Origin: an uncultured Spirochaetaceae bacterium
GTDB lineage: Bacteria; Spirochaetota; Spirochaetia; Sphaerochaetales; Sphaerochaetaceae
Direction: 5' to 3'
DNA length: 56,591 bases
NCBI GenBank assembly: GCA_944388955.1
Contig: CALXKJ010000014.1
Span: 1-56,591 of the forward strand
Below the pieces are notes generated by a model. It had not been told where the DNA came from. It did not search any database and worked only from the letters and a program-made list of their open reading frames with translations. The translations under genes were made by a program, and so were the position numbers. Positions within the stretch are counted from its first letter, which is position 1, and each line of letters opens with the position of its first letter. Of the stretch, positions 49,327 to 56,591 are shown in pieces.

Positions 49327-50773
49327 GCTTAATAATCAGTACACACTCATGAAGAGGAAAATCGACACTGAGGTACTTAAGTGCTTCTTTGACGATACTC
49401 TTGTAGAGAAAGCTGATAAGCTCCCGTATGAAATCATCCCCAAGAACCGTGTTCCTTTCAGATGCTGCATCTATAAGGAAAGGGCTATGGTCCGCTATAG
49501 GATAATGGCGCTTTCAGGCATCGATATCGAACGCGATGATGATGAGGAGAAACCGCTTTCTCTCTATATGCAGGAAGTGCTTGATGAGGATAAACCGCCT
49601 CTTCCGCTTCTGACGACCATCACCACAGGTTGTTCCGGATGTCCGAAATCACAGTATAGGATCAGCGATGGCTGCCGTGGCTGTTTTGCGCGTCCATGTA
49701 TGTCAAACTGCCCTAAAGATGCGATAGTATTCATCAATGGACAGGCTCATATCCAGGAAGACAGGTGTATCAGATGTGGAAAGTGCATGGAGGTATGTCC
49801 ATTCCATGCTGTCGTGCATATCCCTGTACCCTGCGAGGAAGCATGCCCTGTTGATGCAGTAACGAAGAATGAGGAAGGCTTTGTCGAGATTGAGCACGAC
49901 AAGTGCATCGGATGCGGCAAGTGCGTGCGCTCATGCCCATTTGGCGCTATCGTTGAGCGCTCTGGTCTCTTCCCTGTTCTCAAGATGCTCAAGAGAGGCG
50001 AGAAAGTCGTTGCCATGATTGCACCGGCTATCGAAGGTCAGTTCCCCGGCACGCTTGAACAGCTCAAGGAAGCTATTAAGAAGGCTGGCTTCTATGATGT
50101 GGTTGAAGTCGCTGAAGGTGCGGAAGTCACTTCTGTTAATGAGGCAAAGGAGCTTTATAACAAGATTTCCGAGAATGAGGGCTTCATGACAACATCGTGC
50201 TGCCCGGCATACATGGAGCTTGTTGACAAGCATATACCTTATCTCAAGACCAGACGCTCCGATTCCCTTTCTCCGATGGGCTATATCGCCAAGATCGTCA
50301 GAGAGAGATATCCTGAATGCAAGAGCGTCTTCATCGGGCCATGCCTTGCAAAGAAAGTGGAAGTAGCGAAGAAATACCGCGATGAAATCGATGGTGTCAT
50401 GACTTTTGCAGAGCTTGCATCGCTATTTGTGGCAAAGAATATCGATGTGCGTGAAATGGCTGGGGAAAGTCTGGGAGACACAGCTTCATTCGAGGATTGC
50501 CGTGAGTTCGCGGTCTCTACAGGTGTCGCTGCATGTGTGCTCAGAAGATTCCAGGAGGAAGGCAAGACTCCTCGTATCCTGCCTATCAACGGTCTTGACA
50601 AGAAGACTGTCAGACTGATGAAGACGTGGGAGAAGAGAGCGCCTGAAGCCGACCTTGTCGAAGTCATGGCATGTGAAGGCGGATGCCTTGCAGGCCCTGG
50701 AACAATCGTAAAACCGGCACTTGCATTGAAGCTCAGGAATGCAGCAAAGACTGCAAAGCCAGCTGCTAAGTAA
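49319..50773 (+). CDS. [FeFe]-hydrogenase, catalytic, group B-like
   Basis: A 484-aa iron hydrogenase: 2 H+ + 2 e- to H2 or the reverse. The unusual N-terminal part (1-100) is followed by a Cys-rich region TTGCSGCPKSQYRISDGCRGC and [4Fe-4S] motifs CIRCGKCMEVCP (150-161) and CIGCGKCVRSCP (196-207). The H-cluster motifs are complete: TTSCCPAY (Cys294, Cys295), IGPCLAKK (Cys341) and MACEGGCLAGPG (Cys451, Cys455). The proton-transfer Cys is present, unlike in HydS. The architecture suits the monomeric group B. The HydEFG maturases are not in the window. Ends the operon; a strong terminator follows. Confidence 0.88.
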   Translation: MLELNNQYTLMKRKIDTEVLKCFFDDTLVEKADKLPYEIIPKNRVPFRCCIYKERAMVRYRIMALSGIDIERDDDEEKPLSLYMQEVLDEDKPPLPLLTTITTGCSGCPKSQYRISDGCRGCFARPCMSNCPKDAIVFINGQAHIQEDRCIRCGKCMEVCPFHAVVHIPVPCEEACPVDAVTKNEEGFVEIEHDKCIGCGKCVRSCPFGAIVERSGLFPVLKMLKRGEKVVAMIAPAIEGQFPGTLEQLKEAIKKAGFYDVVEVAEGAEVTSVNEAKELYNKISENEGFMTTSCCPAYMELVDKHIPYLKTRRSDSLSPMGYIAKIVRERYPECKSVFIGPCLAKKVEVAKKYRDEIDGVMTFAELASLFVAKNIDVREMAGESLGDTASFEDCREFAVSTGVAACVLRRFQEEGKTPRILPINGLDKKTVRLMKTWEKRAPEADLVEVMACEGGCLAGPGTIVKPALALKLRNAAKTAKPAAK

Positions 50774-50777
50774 AATC

Positions 50778-50804
50778 ATCCGGTCAGAAATGGCCGGATT
50801 TTTT
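50778..50804 (+). terminator. Rho-independent terminator of the hydrogenase operon
   Basis: ATCCGGTC and GGCCGGAT (8 bp, one G-U) around AGAAAT, then TTTTT. Confidence 0.88.
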
Positions 50805-50819
50805 CAGGAGAGATATTCT

Positions 50820-51821
50820 ATGCTGATTCCTTTCAGCGAGATGGAGAGCACTTTCAGACAGATTCTCATAAAGCATGGCATGAACGCTGAGGAGGCCGCG
50901 CTCTCTGCGCATCTTTTCACATCATCTTCTGCAGATGGCGTTCATAGCCATGGATTGAATCGTTTTCCCCGATACGTCTCCATGATCGATAGCGGAGTCG
51001 TAGATATCAGTCACAAAGCTGTCCTCAAGGAGCGCATCGGCACCCTCGAACGCTGGGATGGACAGCATGGGCCTGGAGACATAAACGCGTGGAATGCGAT
51101 GTCCCGTGCCGTTGATATTGCAGATGAAAATGGCGTCGGCGTTGTCGCTCTCGGCAATACCAACCATTGGATGAGACCTGGAAACTACGGCATAGAGGCT
51201 GTCCGCAGGGATGCGATAGCCATACTCTGGACAAACACGATGCCGAACCTTCCGCCATGGGGTTCATCTGAAGCACGTATCGGCAATAATCCGATAGTCT
51301 TCGCTATCCCCTATAAGGATACGCCTGTAATCGTGGATGTCGCGATGTCCATGTTCAGCTATGGAAAGCTTGAGAAATACCGTATGGACGGTGAGATGTG
51401 CCCAGTAAATGGCGGATTCGATGAGAATGGGAATATCACGAGAGATCCGGATGCGATACTGAGAACAAGGAATCTCCTTCCTACAGGTTACTGGAAGGGC
51501 TCAGGTCTCTCCATTGCCCTTGATCTCATAGCGATGTGCCTCTCAGGCGGTAATGGCGTGAAGGATATCTCCCCAGTCTCTGAGAAGGAGACAGGGCTCT
51601 CGCAGGTCTTCATGGCTTTCAGTCTGTCGATGTTCCCAGATAGGGCGGAGCTGGAAAGGAAGATAGGCGAGACTCTGAGCTGGATTGACTCATCTGCTCC
51701 GCGCTCAGAAGGAATCCATATACATTATCCAGGGGAAGGAATGAAGAGAACGAGGGATAAGAGCATGGCTGAAGGCGTGTATGCTGATGATTCGGTATGG
51801 GAGTATGTGAAGACGCTGTAA
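50820..51821 (+). CDS. yiaK: 2,3-diketo-L-gulonate reductase-like (malate/L-lactate dehydrogenase family)
   Basis: NAD(P)H-dependent oxidoreductase of the malate/L-lactate dehydrogenase (Ldh_2) family, 333 aa, the same length as E. coli YiaK (DlgD, 332 aa). Shared segments: DGVHSHGLNRFPRYV (YiaK: SGVYSHGVNRFPRF), GVVALGNTNHWMRPGNYG, TNTMPNLPPWGSSEARIGNNP, VDVAMSMFSYGKLE and LLPTGYWKGSG. The catalytic His is in HSHG and the substrate His in NHWMR. It would reduce 2,3-diketogulonate in ascorbate/gulonate use, though relatives act on ureidoglycolate or other acids. ATG 50820 follows CAGGAG; the longer open frame runs into the terminator of the upstream operon. Confidence 0.87.
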   Translation: MLIPFSEMESTFRQILIKHGMNAEEAALSAHLFTSSSADGVHSHGLNRFPRYVSMIDSGVVDISHKAVLKERIGTLERWDGQHGPGDINAWNAMSRAVDIADENGVGVVALGNTNHWMRPGNYGIEAVRRDAIAILWTNTMPNLPPWGSSEARIGNNPIVFAIPYKDTPVIVDVAMSMFSYGKLEKYRMDGEMCPVNGGFDENGNITRDPDAILRTRNLLPTGYWKGSGLSIALDLIAMCLSGGNGVKDISPVSEKETGLSQVFMAFSLSMFPDRAELERKIGETLSWIDSSAPRSEGIHIHYPGEGMKRTRDKSMAEGVYADDSVWEYVKTL

Positions 51822-51887
51822 TCATCTTCCTGTATTGCGAAAACACATCTTTCTGTGTAGAAGATATAACTACATAGGAGAAAGATA

Positions 51888-52763
51888 ATGCTTTTACTTG
51901 AGACTGCAGCTGCTGCTGTGGCAGAAGATCCTGATATCGCGGCGGCTGTTGATGCGTTTGCGGGAGAAATCGAGAAGGGCCTCCATATACCGCGGTTTGT
52001 CACATCCATCATCATTGCAGCTGTTATAATAATCGTCGCGAAGATCCTTATCGCTATCATCAAGAGGATGATCCTCAAACTTTCCAAGCGGAGCAGAAAG
52101 TTCACATTCATAATGGCACAGCTTGTCTGGAAGCTTGCTGCAGCGCTTATATGGGTTATCGCTATAGTCTCAGTGCTTGGAATCTTCGGCATCGATCTTA
52201 CCCCAGTCCTCGCAGGTCTTGGAATTACCGGTGTTGTTTTAGGCTTCGCACTTCAGGAATCCATCAGCAGTCTCTTCAGTGGCGTGATGATTGCAATCAA
52301 CGCGCCATTCAGGGTAGGCGACTGGGTCGATATAGGTGATATATCCGGTACTGTTGTTTCTATGGATCTTATGTGCGTAACGCTCTCATCAGGCGATAAC
52401 AAGAAAATCACGATGAACAACAAGAATGTATGGGGAAACACAATCGTCAATTACTCATATATCGATAAACGCAGGCTCGATATGTCCGTTACAGTCCGCT
52501 ATACAGATGATCTTGAGAAGGCGAAGAGCACGATAAGGGAGCTTGTGACATCATATCCGGAGGTTCTCAGGGATCCCGCTCCGCTTGTGGAAATCGGCTC
52601 ATATAATGATTCTTCCATTTCCATCTATGTGCGTCCATGGGTCATGCCTTCCGATTACTGGCCGGTATACTGGCGCTTCAATGCAGATATCCTGAAGACG
52701 CTTAACGCAAATGGCATAGACATGCCATTCAATCAGATGGATGTGCATCTCATAAAAGACTGA
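51888..52763 (+). CDS. mscS: MscS-family mechanosensitive channel
   Basis: Small-conductance mechanosensitive channel, 291 aa. Three membrane helices with the pore helix TM3 around LTPVLAGLGITGVVLGFALQESISSLFSG, close to the GAAGLAVGLALQGSLSN motif of E. coli MscS, and the cytoplasmic beta domain VGDWVDIGDISGTVVSMDLMCVTLSSGDNKKITMNNKNVWGNTIVNYS. It protects against osmotic down-shock. AGGAGAAAG precedes the ATG. Single gene, ended by a hairpin at 52785-52810. Confidence 0.95.
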   Translation: MLLLETAAAAVAEDPDIAAAVDAFAGEIEKGLHIPRFVTSIIIAAVIIIVAKILIAIIKRMILKLSKRSRKFTFIMAQLVWKLAAALIWVIAIVSVLGIFGIDLTPVLAGLGITGVVLGFALQESISSLFSGVMIAINAPFRVGDWVDIGDISGTVVSMDLMCVTLSSGDNKKITMNNKNVWGNTIVNYSYIDKRRLDMSVTVRYTDDLEKAKSTIRELVTSYPEVLRDPAPLVEIGSYNDSSISIYVRPWVMPSDYWPVYWRFNADILKTLNANGIDMPFNQMDVHLIKD

Positions 52764-52784
52764 AGAGCAATGCATCCTATCGTC

Positions 52785-52810
52785 TCCCCAGTATGCTTTC
52801 CGGCTGGGGA
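52785..52810 (+). terminator. Stem-loop after mscS
   Basis: TCCCCAG and CTGGGGA are perfect 7-bp arms around 12 nt, followed by TTCATTCTCT. Moderate terminator. Confidence 0.6.
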
Positions 52811-52836
52811 TTCATTCTCTCATATGCACTCAATGC

Positions 52837-52865
52837 TTGATGCTTCTCTGTCTTTGGAGTATCTT
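52837..52865 (+). promoter_or_regulatory. Promoter of the thrS T-box transcript
   Basis: TTGATG (52837-52842), 17-bp spacer, TATCTT (52860-52865). The predicted start near 52872 gives a leader of about 270 nt, right for a T-box. Confidence 0.6.
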
Positions 52866-52871
52866 CTAGCC

Positions 52872-53133
52872 AACAGCTGAGACGAAGACGAGTAGTATCT
52901 GATTCCGCCGCTGAGAGGGTGTCCGTTTTATACGGGTGAGAGACACCTGGGGATAGGGTATGAAAACCACTTCCGAGCTGCATGGGTGAAAGGAAACGAG
53001 TATTCCATGCCGTATCAGGCGTTAACGATGAATGAGCGTCCCTGTTTCAGGGGAAGCAAGGTGGAACCGCGGAGCCTTTGCAGCTTCGTCCTTGCATGTT
53101 GCGAGGATGAGACTGGAAAGGCTTTTCTTTTTT
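52872..53133 (+). ncRNA. T-box leader (tRNA-Thr sensing) upstream of thrS
   Basis: The T-box sequence AAGGTGGAACCGCGG (53058-53072) is present in canonical form. Upstream is a long stem I region (about 52872-52990); a candidate specifier is ACC (Thr) at 52966-52968, followed by A. After the T-box comes the competing terminator: AGCCTTT (53073-53079) pairing with AAAGGCT, an inner stem around TCGTCCT/AGGATGA, then TTTTCTTTTTT. Uncharged tRNA-Thr would stabilise the antiterminator and let thrS be transcribed. The exact stem I boundaries and the specifier are my reading. Confidence 0.88.
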
Positions 53134-53143
53134 AGGAGGCAAT

Positions 53144-54880
53144 ATGGCAGATAACGAGAAGCTGGCGACGATCAGACACTCCATGGCCCATGTTATGGCG
53201 GAGGCTGTGCTTGATCTTTTCCCAGACACAAAGATTGCAATCGGACCTGCGATTGAGAATGGCTTCTACTATGACTTTGATTTTTCCAAGCCGATAGTCG
53301 ATGCTGATCTTGAGAGAATCACAGAGAGAATGAAGGAGATTATCGCATCAGGTGTTTCCTTCGAGAGAAAGGAAGTCTCAAGAGAGGAGGCTAAGGCCTT
53401 CTTTGCTGACCAGCCCTATAAACTTGAGCTGATCGATGCCATCCCAGAGGGGGAGACTGTCTCCATGTATACTCAGGGTGGCTTCACGGATCTTTGCCGT
53501 GGTCCGCATGTAAAGAGCACAAAGGAGCTCAATAAGGACTCATTCAAGCTTCTTTCGATAGCCGGTGCATACTGGAGAGGCAGCGAGAAAAATCCGATGC
53601 TCACACGTATTTACGGTACAGCATGGTCGAATCCGAAAGAGCTCAGGGTCTATATGGATTATCTTGCTGATGTCGATAAGAGGGATCACAGAAAGCTCGG
53701 CAAGGAACTCGATCTCTTCTCTCTCCATGAAGAAGCAGGTCCTGGACTTGTTTACTGGCATCCTAGGGGAGCCCGTGTAAGACAGGCCATCGAGGATTTC
53801 TGGAGAAAAGAGCACTACAAGAATGGCTACGAGCTTGTATATACGCCTCATGTGGGACGCAGCTGGCTCTGGGAGACTTCAGGACATCTTGGTTTCTACA
53901 AGGAATCGATGTATCCGCCAATGGAGATGGATAAGTCAGATTACTATGTGAAGCCGATGAACTGCCCATTCCATATCATGATTTATAAGAACACAAAGCA
54001 CAGCTATCGTGAGTTCCCGTTCCGCTGGGCTGAGCTCGGGACTGTATACAGATATGAGAAGGCCGGTGCGCTTCATGGTCTGATGAGAGTGCGCGGATTC
54101 ACACAGGATGATGCCCATCTTTTTGTAACTCCAGAGCAGATGGATGATGAGATTATCGAGGTTCTCAGATTCTCGATGTTCATGCTTCATTCATTTGGTT
54201 TCGAGGATATCCACGCATATATCTCTACACGTCCTGAACACTCTGTCGGAGATCCTGAGAAGTGGACTGCCGCAACAGAGGCTCTGAAGAAGGCCGTCGA
54301 GAAGGAAGGTCTGAAATATGATATTGATGAAGGCGGTGGCGCTTTCTATGGGCCGAAGATCGATCTCAAGATAAAGGATGCTATCGGACGCGAGTGGCAG
54401 CTTTCGACTGTTCAGTTCGATTTCAATCTTCCAGAGCGCTTCAATCTTACTTTTGTCGATAAGGATGGCACTGAGAAGAGACCTTATATGATTCACAGGG
54501 CGCTTCTCGGCTCCCTTGAGCGCTTCTTCGGTGTTCTAGTTGAGCACTATGCAGGGGCATTCCCACCATGGCTTTCACCTGACCAGATCGCGATTATCCC
54601 GGTCGGAGAGTCCGCATATGACTACTCGAAGAAGCTTGAAGCAAGACTCAAGGCTGAAGGCTTCCGTGTTGTCTCTGATTTCTCAGCTGACAGAATGAAT
54701 GCCAAGATCCGCAACGCCCAGAAGATGAAGACGCCTTATATGCTCATCATCGGCGAGAAGGAAGCTGCGGATGATCTTGTGTCTGTCCGCTATAGGAATG
54801 GAAAGCAGGTCGGTGGTGTCAAGACTGAGGATTTCATCGCTGAGGTCCATAAGGCAATAGACAGCAAAGAGCAGATATGA
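53144..54880 (+). CDS. thrS: Threonyl-tRNA synthetase lacking the TGS domain
   Basis: Class II synthetase, 578 aa, charging tRNA-Thr. The protein starts directly with the editing domain (ATIRHSMAHVMAEAV, HxxxH), and CRGPHVKST provides the editing Cys. The catalytic core follows with motif 2 around TVYRYEKAGALHGLMRVRGFTQDDAHLF and the zinc ligands MNCPFH (Cys), with the His residues in the core. It ends with the anticodon-binding domain (QIAIIPVGESAYDYSKKLE). The usual N-terminal TGS domain (about 60 aa) is absent: E. coli ThrRS has 642 residues. AGGAGGC lies 5-6 nt before ATG 53144, after the T-box terminator. Confidence 0.97.
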   Translation: MADNEKLATIRHSMAHVMAEAVLDLFPDTKIAIGPAIENGFYYDFDFSKPIVDADLERITERMKEIIASGVSFERKEVSREEAKAFFADQPYKLELIDAIPEGETVSMYTQGGFTDLCRGPHVKSTKELNKDSFKLLSIAGAYWRGSEKNPMLTRIYGTAWSNPKELRVYMDYLADVDKRDHRKLGKELDLFSLHEEAGPGLVYWHPRGARVRQAIEDFWRKEHYKNGYELVYTPHVGRSWLWETSGHLGFYKESMYPPMEMDKSDYYVKPMNCPFHIMIYKNTKHSYREFPFRWAELGTVYRYEKAGALHGLMRVRGFTQDDAHLFVTPEQMDDEIIEVLRFSMFMLHSFGFEDIHAYISTRPEHSVGDPEKWTAATEALKKAVEKEGLKYDIDEGGGAFYGPKIDLKIKDAIGREWQLSTVQFDFNLPERFNLTFVDKDGTEKRPYMIHRALLGSLERFFGVLVEHYAGAFPPWLSPDQIAIIPVGESAYDYSKKLEARLKAEGFRVVSDFSADRMNAKIRNAQKMKTPYMLIIGEKEAADDLVSVRYRNGKQVGGVKTEDFIAEVHKAIDSKEQI

Positions 54881-54884
54881 TTTA

Positions 54885-54935
54885 CAGCTGCCCGTCGGAA
54901 GATGGGCAGCTGCTGCAATTGATGCCTTGGGCATC
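54885..54935 (+). terminator. Two hairpins after thrS
   Basis: CAGCTGCCC (54885-54893) and GGGCAGCTG (54904-54912) form a perfect 9-bp stem. A second small hairpin GATGCC-TTG-GGCATC (54921-54935) is followed by TTAGTTT. Partial or full termination before the pgsA-like gene. Confidence 0.55.
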
Positions 54936-54963
54936 TTAGTTTAACGTATCAACAGGAGTGATT

Positions 54964-55560
54964 ATGAATCTGCCTAATAAGCTTACAGTTCTGCGCCTTA
55001 TACTGGTGCCTGTCTTTTTCCTTTCGTATTGCATTTCGCTTCTCGGCAGCGAGATGACGACTATCATTTCTGCTGTACTGATGTTTGTCTCATATGCTGT
55101 TGCTGAGCTTACTGATCTTCTCGATGGGAAGATCGCGAGGAAATACAATCTTGTAACGGATCTGGGAAAAGTGATGGATCCTTTTGCTGACACGCTTTCC
55201 CATCTGACATTCTTTGTATGCTTCATGTCATATGGAATCATGCCTGTATGGGCATTCATAATCATCATGTGGAGGGAATTCTCGATTCTCTTCCTCCGCA
55301 TGCTGATGATGAGAGCAGGAAAGGCCATGCCTGCAAACATCTGGGGAAAGAGCAAGACTGTATTCTACGCTATCACATCAATCCTTTCGATTATCTACGT
55401 GGTTCTTGCGGCTTTCATTGCAAGAGGACAGTGGAACTCAACATATGAGACAGTCCTCTATGTATTCTTCGCTCTTGCTGCAGCCGCTTCGCTTATGAGT
55501 TTCATTACATATCTCGCTGCGGTATTCAAATCGAAAGCCCTCTCGGGAATGACAAGATGA
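54964..55560 (+). CDS. pgsA: CDP-alcohol phosphatidyltransferase, PgsA-like
   Basis: Membrane enzyme, 198 aa, that joins CDP-diacylglycerol to an alcohol, probably glycerol 3-phosphate giving phosphatidylglycerophosphate. N-terminus MNLPNKLTVLRLILVPVFF is typical of PgsA. The catalytic motif D-G-x2-A-R-x8-G-x3-D-x3-D is present as DGKIARKYNLVTDLGKVMDPFAD, with all four Asp. Start ATG 54964 after CAGGAG (GTG 54958 is 2 codons upstream). Overlaps the HAD gene by 4 bases. Confidence 0.9.
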   Translation: MNLPNKLTVLRLILVPVFFLSYCISLLGSEMTTIISAVLMFVSYAVAELTDLLDGKIARKYNLVTDLGKVMDPFADTLSHLTFFVCFMSYGIMPVWAFIIIMWREFSILFLRMLMMRAGKAMPANIWGKSKTVFYAITSILSIIYVVLAAFIARGQWNSTYETVLYVFFALAAAASLMSFITYLAAVFKSKALSGMTR

Positions 55561-56351
55561 ATAGCCTCAGAGGCCTTCCATTCAACGGTTTCTCTGAAGA
55601 TGAGAGGAAGAGCGTCGGGATTGTTGTCTCTGATGTCGATGACACGATAACGAAAAGGGGCAAGCTTTATCCGGACGCGCTTCGCTCTCTCTGGCGGCTT
55701 AAGCGCGATGGTAAGATGATAGTCCTCCTTACCGGAGGCTCTGCGGGTTGGGCTGATTGCTATATAAGGCAATGGCCAGTAGATGCCGTCATAGCAGAAG
55801 GCGGCGCTCTTATTCTCGCTCACGCAAAAGGCGGAGATATTGTTTATAAGATGAATCCCATGGTGAACGCGAATTACCAGCATCAGAAGGAGAATCTCCT
55901 GAGACTTACAGCTGGTCTTCAGCTTTCGTCCGACCAATATGCCCGCATATATGATGTTGCATACGACAAGTCAAAGCTGTCAGAAAAGGAGAGGAAGACT
56001 CTCATCTCAATGGTTAAGGCTTCTGGCGGTCACTGGAGCGAGAGCAGTATCCATATCAATGTAGGATTCGGTAATTACTCTAAGCGCTCATCGCTTCTTT
56101 TCTTCATGAGCGCGCTTTTCAGCATCGATAAGGAGAAGCTTTGCAATACAGCTCTCTATTTTGGTGATAGCCTCAATGATGAGGACATGTTTTCCCTCAT
56201 TCCACTTTCTGTCGGAATGCATAGTGTTGAGGATATGAGGAATGAGTTCTCATATCTTCCGCTATATATAACTGAAGGCTATGGTGGTGATGGCTTCAAT
56301 GAGGCTGTGGAGTCGTTACTTACCGTAATTGCTTCCGAAGAAACGAAATAA
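55557..56351 (+). CDS. HAD-superfamily (Cof/IIB type) hydrolase
   Basis: A 264-aa soluble phosphatase-like protein. Motif I is VVSDVDDTIT (nucleophile Asp and +2 Asp), motif II LLTGGS, then an inserted IIB cap, and motifs III/IV are the Lys in NYSKRSSLLFF and YFGDSLNDEDMF. Sugar- or polyol-phosphates are usual substrates, and its coupling to the pgsA-like gene (ATGA overlap) makes phosphatidylglycerophosphate dephosphorylation possible, but this is inference only. The C-terminus matches the usual GVAY-type end poorly (GYGGDGFNEAVESLL). Confidence 0.82.
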   Translation: MNSLRGLPFNGFSEDERKSVGIVVSDVDDTITKRGKLYPDALRSLWRLKRDGKMIVLLTGGSAGWADCYIRQWPVDAVIAEGGALILAHAKGGDIVYKMNPMVNANYQHQKENLLRLTAGLQLSSDQYARIYDVAYDKSKLSEKERKTLISMVKASGGHWSESSIHINVGFGNYSKRSSLLFFMSALFSIDKEKLCNTALYFGDSLNDEDMFSLIPLSVGMHSVEDMRNEFSYLPLYITEGYGGDGFNEAVESLLTVIASEETK

Positions 56352-56381
56352 AAATTTTTGATAAAAATCTTATAAATTATG

Positions 56382-56411
56382 TTGACAAAATACTCTCGCC
56401 TGATGTATCTT
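56382..56411 (+). promoter_or_regulatory. Strong promoter, probably of an rRNA operon
   Basis: Consensus TTGACA (56382-56387), 18-bp spacer, TATCTT (56406-56411), preceded by an AT-rich UP-like stretch (AAATAAAAATTTTTGATAAAAATC). A G-rich discriminator region follows (GATTGGGC). Confidence 0.65.
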
Positions 56412-56417
56412 GATTGG

Positions 56418-56591
56418 GCACGCCGATAAGGCGATTGATATTTGACAGTATATCAGCGAAGGGAAGAGAAGAGATAAAAGAAGCTTGGTAAGCTTCTGTC
56501 AATTCAAGCGAACAAAGGCAGAACGGAAAAAGGAAAGCCGGTTCGTGCGAGCGGCAGGAAAGAATGATTCGGAAAAAGGCCGCGTCCTAGA
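56418..56591 (+). ncRNA. Putative 16S rRNA operon leader (partial, runs off the window)
   Basis: No coding frame fits. The stretch is purine-rich and contains the boxA-like GATATTTGACA (56440-56450), a perfect hairpin AGAAGCTT-GGT-AAGCTTCT (56479-56497) and a repeated CGGAAAAAGG (56524, 56570). Such leaders with a TTTGACA element directly precede 16S genes in several phyla. The 16S gene itself is not reached, so this remains inferred. Confidence 0.5.

Overview
The window (about 47-48% GC) most likely comes from an anaerobic, fermentative spirochaete of the Sphaerochaeta/Treponema type, probably gut-associated. This is inferred from gene content, not from an rRNA gene. The clues are ABC substrate-binding precursors that all mature just before an 'AGG(S/A)' sequence, two [FeFe]-hydrogenases, no respiratory-chain genes, uronide/pectin catabolism, and a SecD/SecF pair in an operon with ispH. 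No motility gene is present. No tRNA, insertion sequence, prophage or CRISPR array was found.

Layout. 1-1622: outer-membrane Wzi-like beta-barrel. 1663-6580: complete branched-chain/polar amino-acid ABC transporter (livJHMGF) behind ArgR-like sites. 6635-9401: MATE exporter and the first of three DUF4143 AAA ATPases. 9434-13687 (minus): gdhA, DUF1846 and an NSS amino-acid symporter in one operon. 13871-15266: a 22-bp tandem repeat and the second DUF4143 ATPase. 15377-22361: AraC regulator divergent from a uronide operon (Ogl-like propeller, sugar ABC transporter, GH2 beta-glucuronidase). 22482-26513: PFK, Ppx/GppA-like protein and polyphosphate kinase. 26555-26705: A-tract repeats phased at 21 bp. 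26917-28256: frameshifted MATE gene. 28322-30371 (minus): argR-pgi, followed by an NCS2 purine/uracil permease. 31845-35609: lemA, DUF2207, a VTE5/DGK1-like prenol kinase and a DUF92 (VTE6-like) protein. 36000-38151: groEL without groES, and a GNAT acetyltransferase. 38154-39464 (minus): intracellular GH28. 39622-41342: third DUF4143 ATPase and a decayed RhuM gene. 41430-45646: yajC, secD, secF, ispH. 45810-50773: [FeFe]-hydrogenase operon with a sensory (HydS-type) and a catalytic enzyme, two thioredoxin-like [2Fe-2S] proteins and a SpoIIE-type phosphatase. 50820-52763: 2,3-diketogulonate reductase-like enzyme and MscS channel. 52837-54880: T-box-controlled thrS. 54964-56351: pgsA-like and HAD genes. 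56382-end: a strong promoter and purine-rich leader that look like the start of an rRNA operon.

How the genes fit together. GH28, the Ogl-like propeller, the sugar ABC importer, the beta-glucuronidase and the YiaK-like reductase suggest uptake and cytosolic breakdown of plant uronides. PFK and PGI feed glycolysis. The hydrogenase operon handles H2 and probably senses it. GDH, the NSS symporter, the liv transporter and ArgR cover amino-acid nitrogen. The points I would look at first are the sensory/catalytic hydrogenase operon, the tandem prenol kinase/prenyl-phosphate kinase pair, a recurring arrangement with a -10 element 6-7 nt before an ATG that lacks a Shine-Dalgarno sequence (candidate leaderless mRNAs), and repeats at the promoters of all three DUF4143 ATPases.
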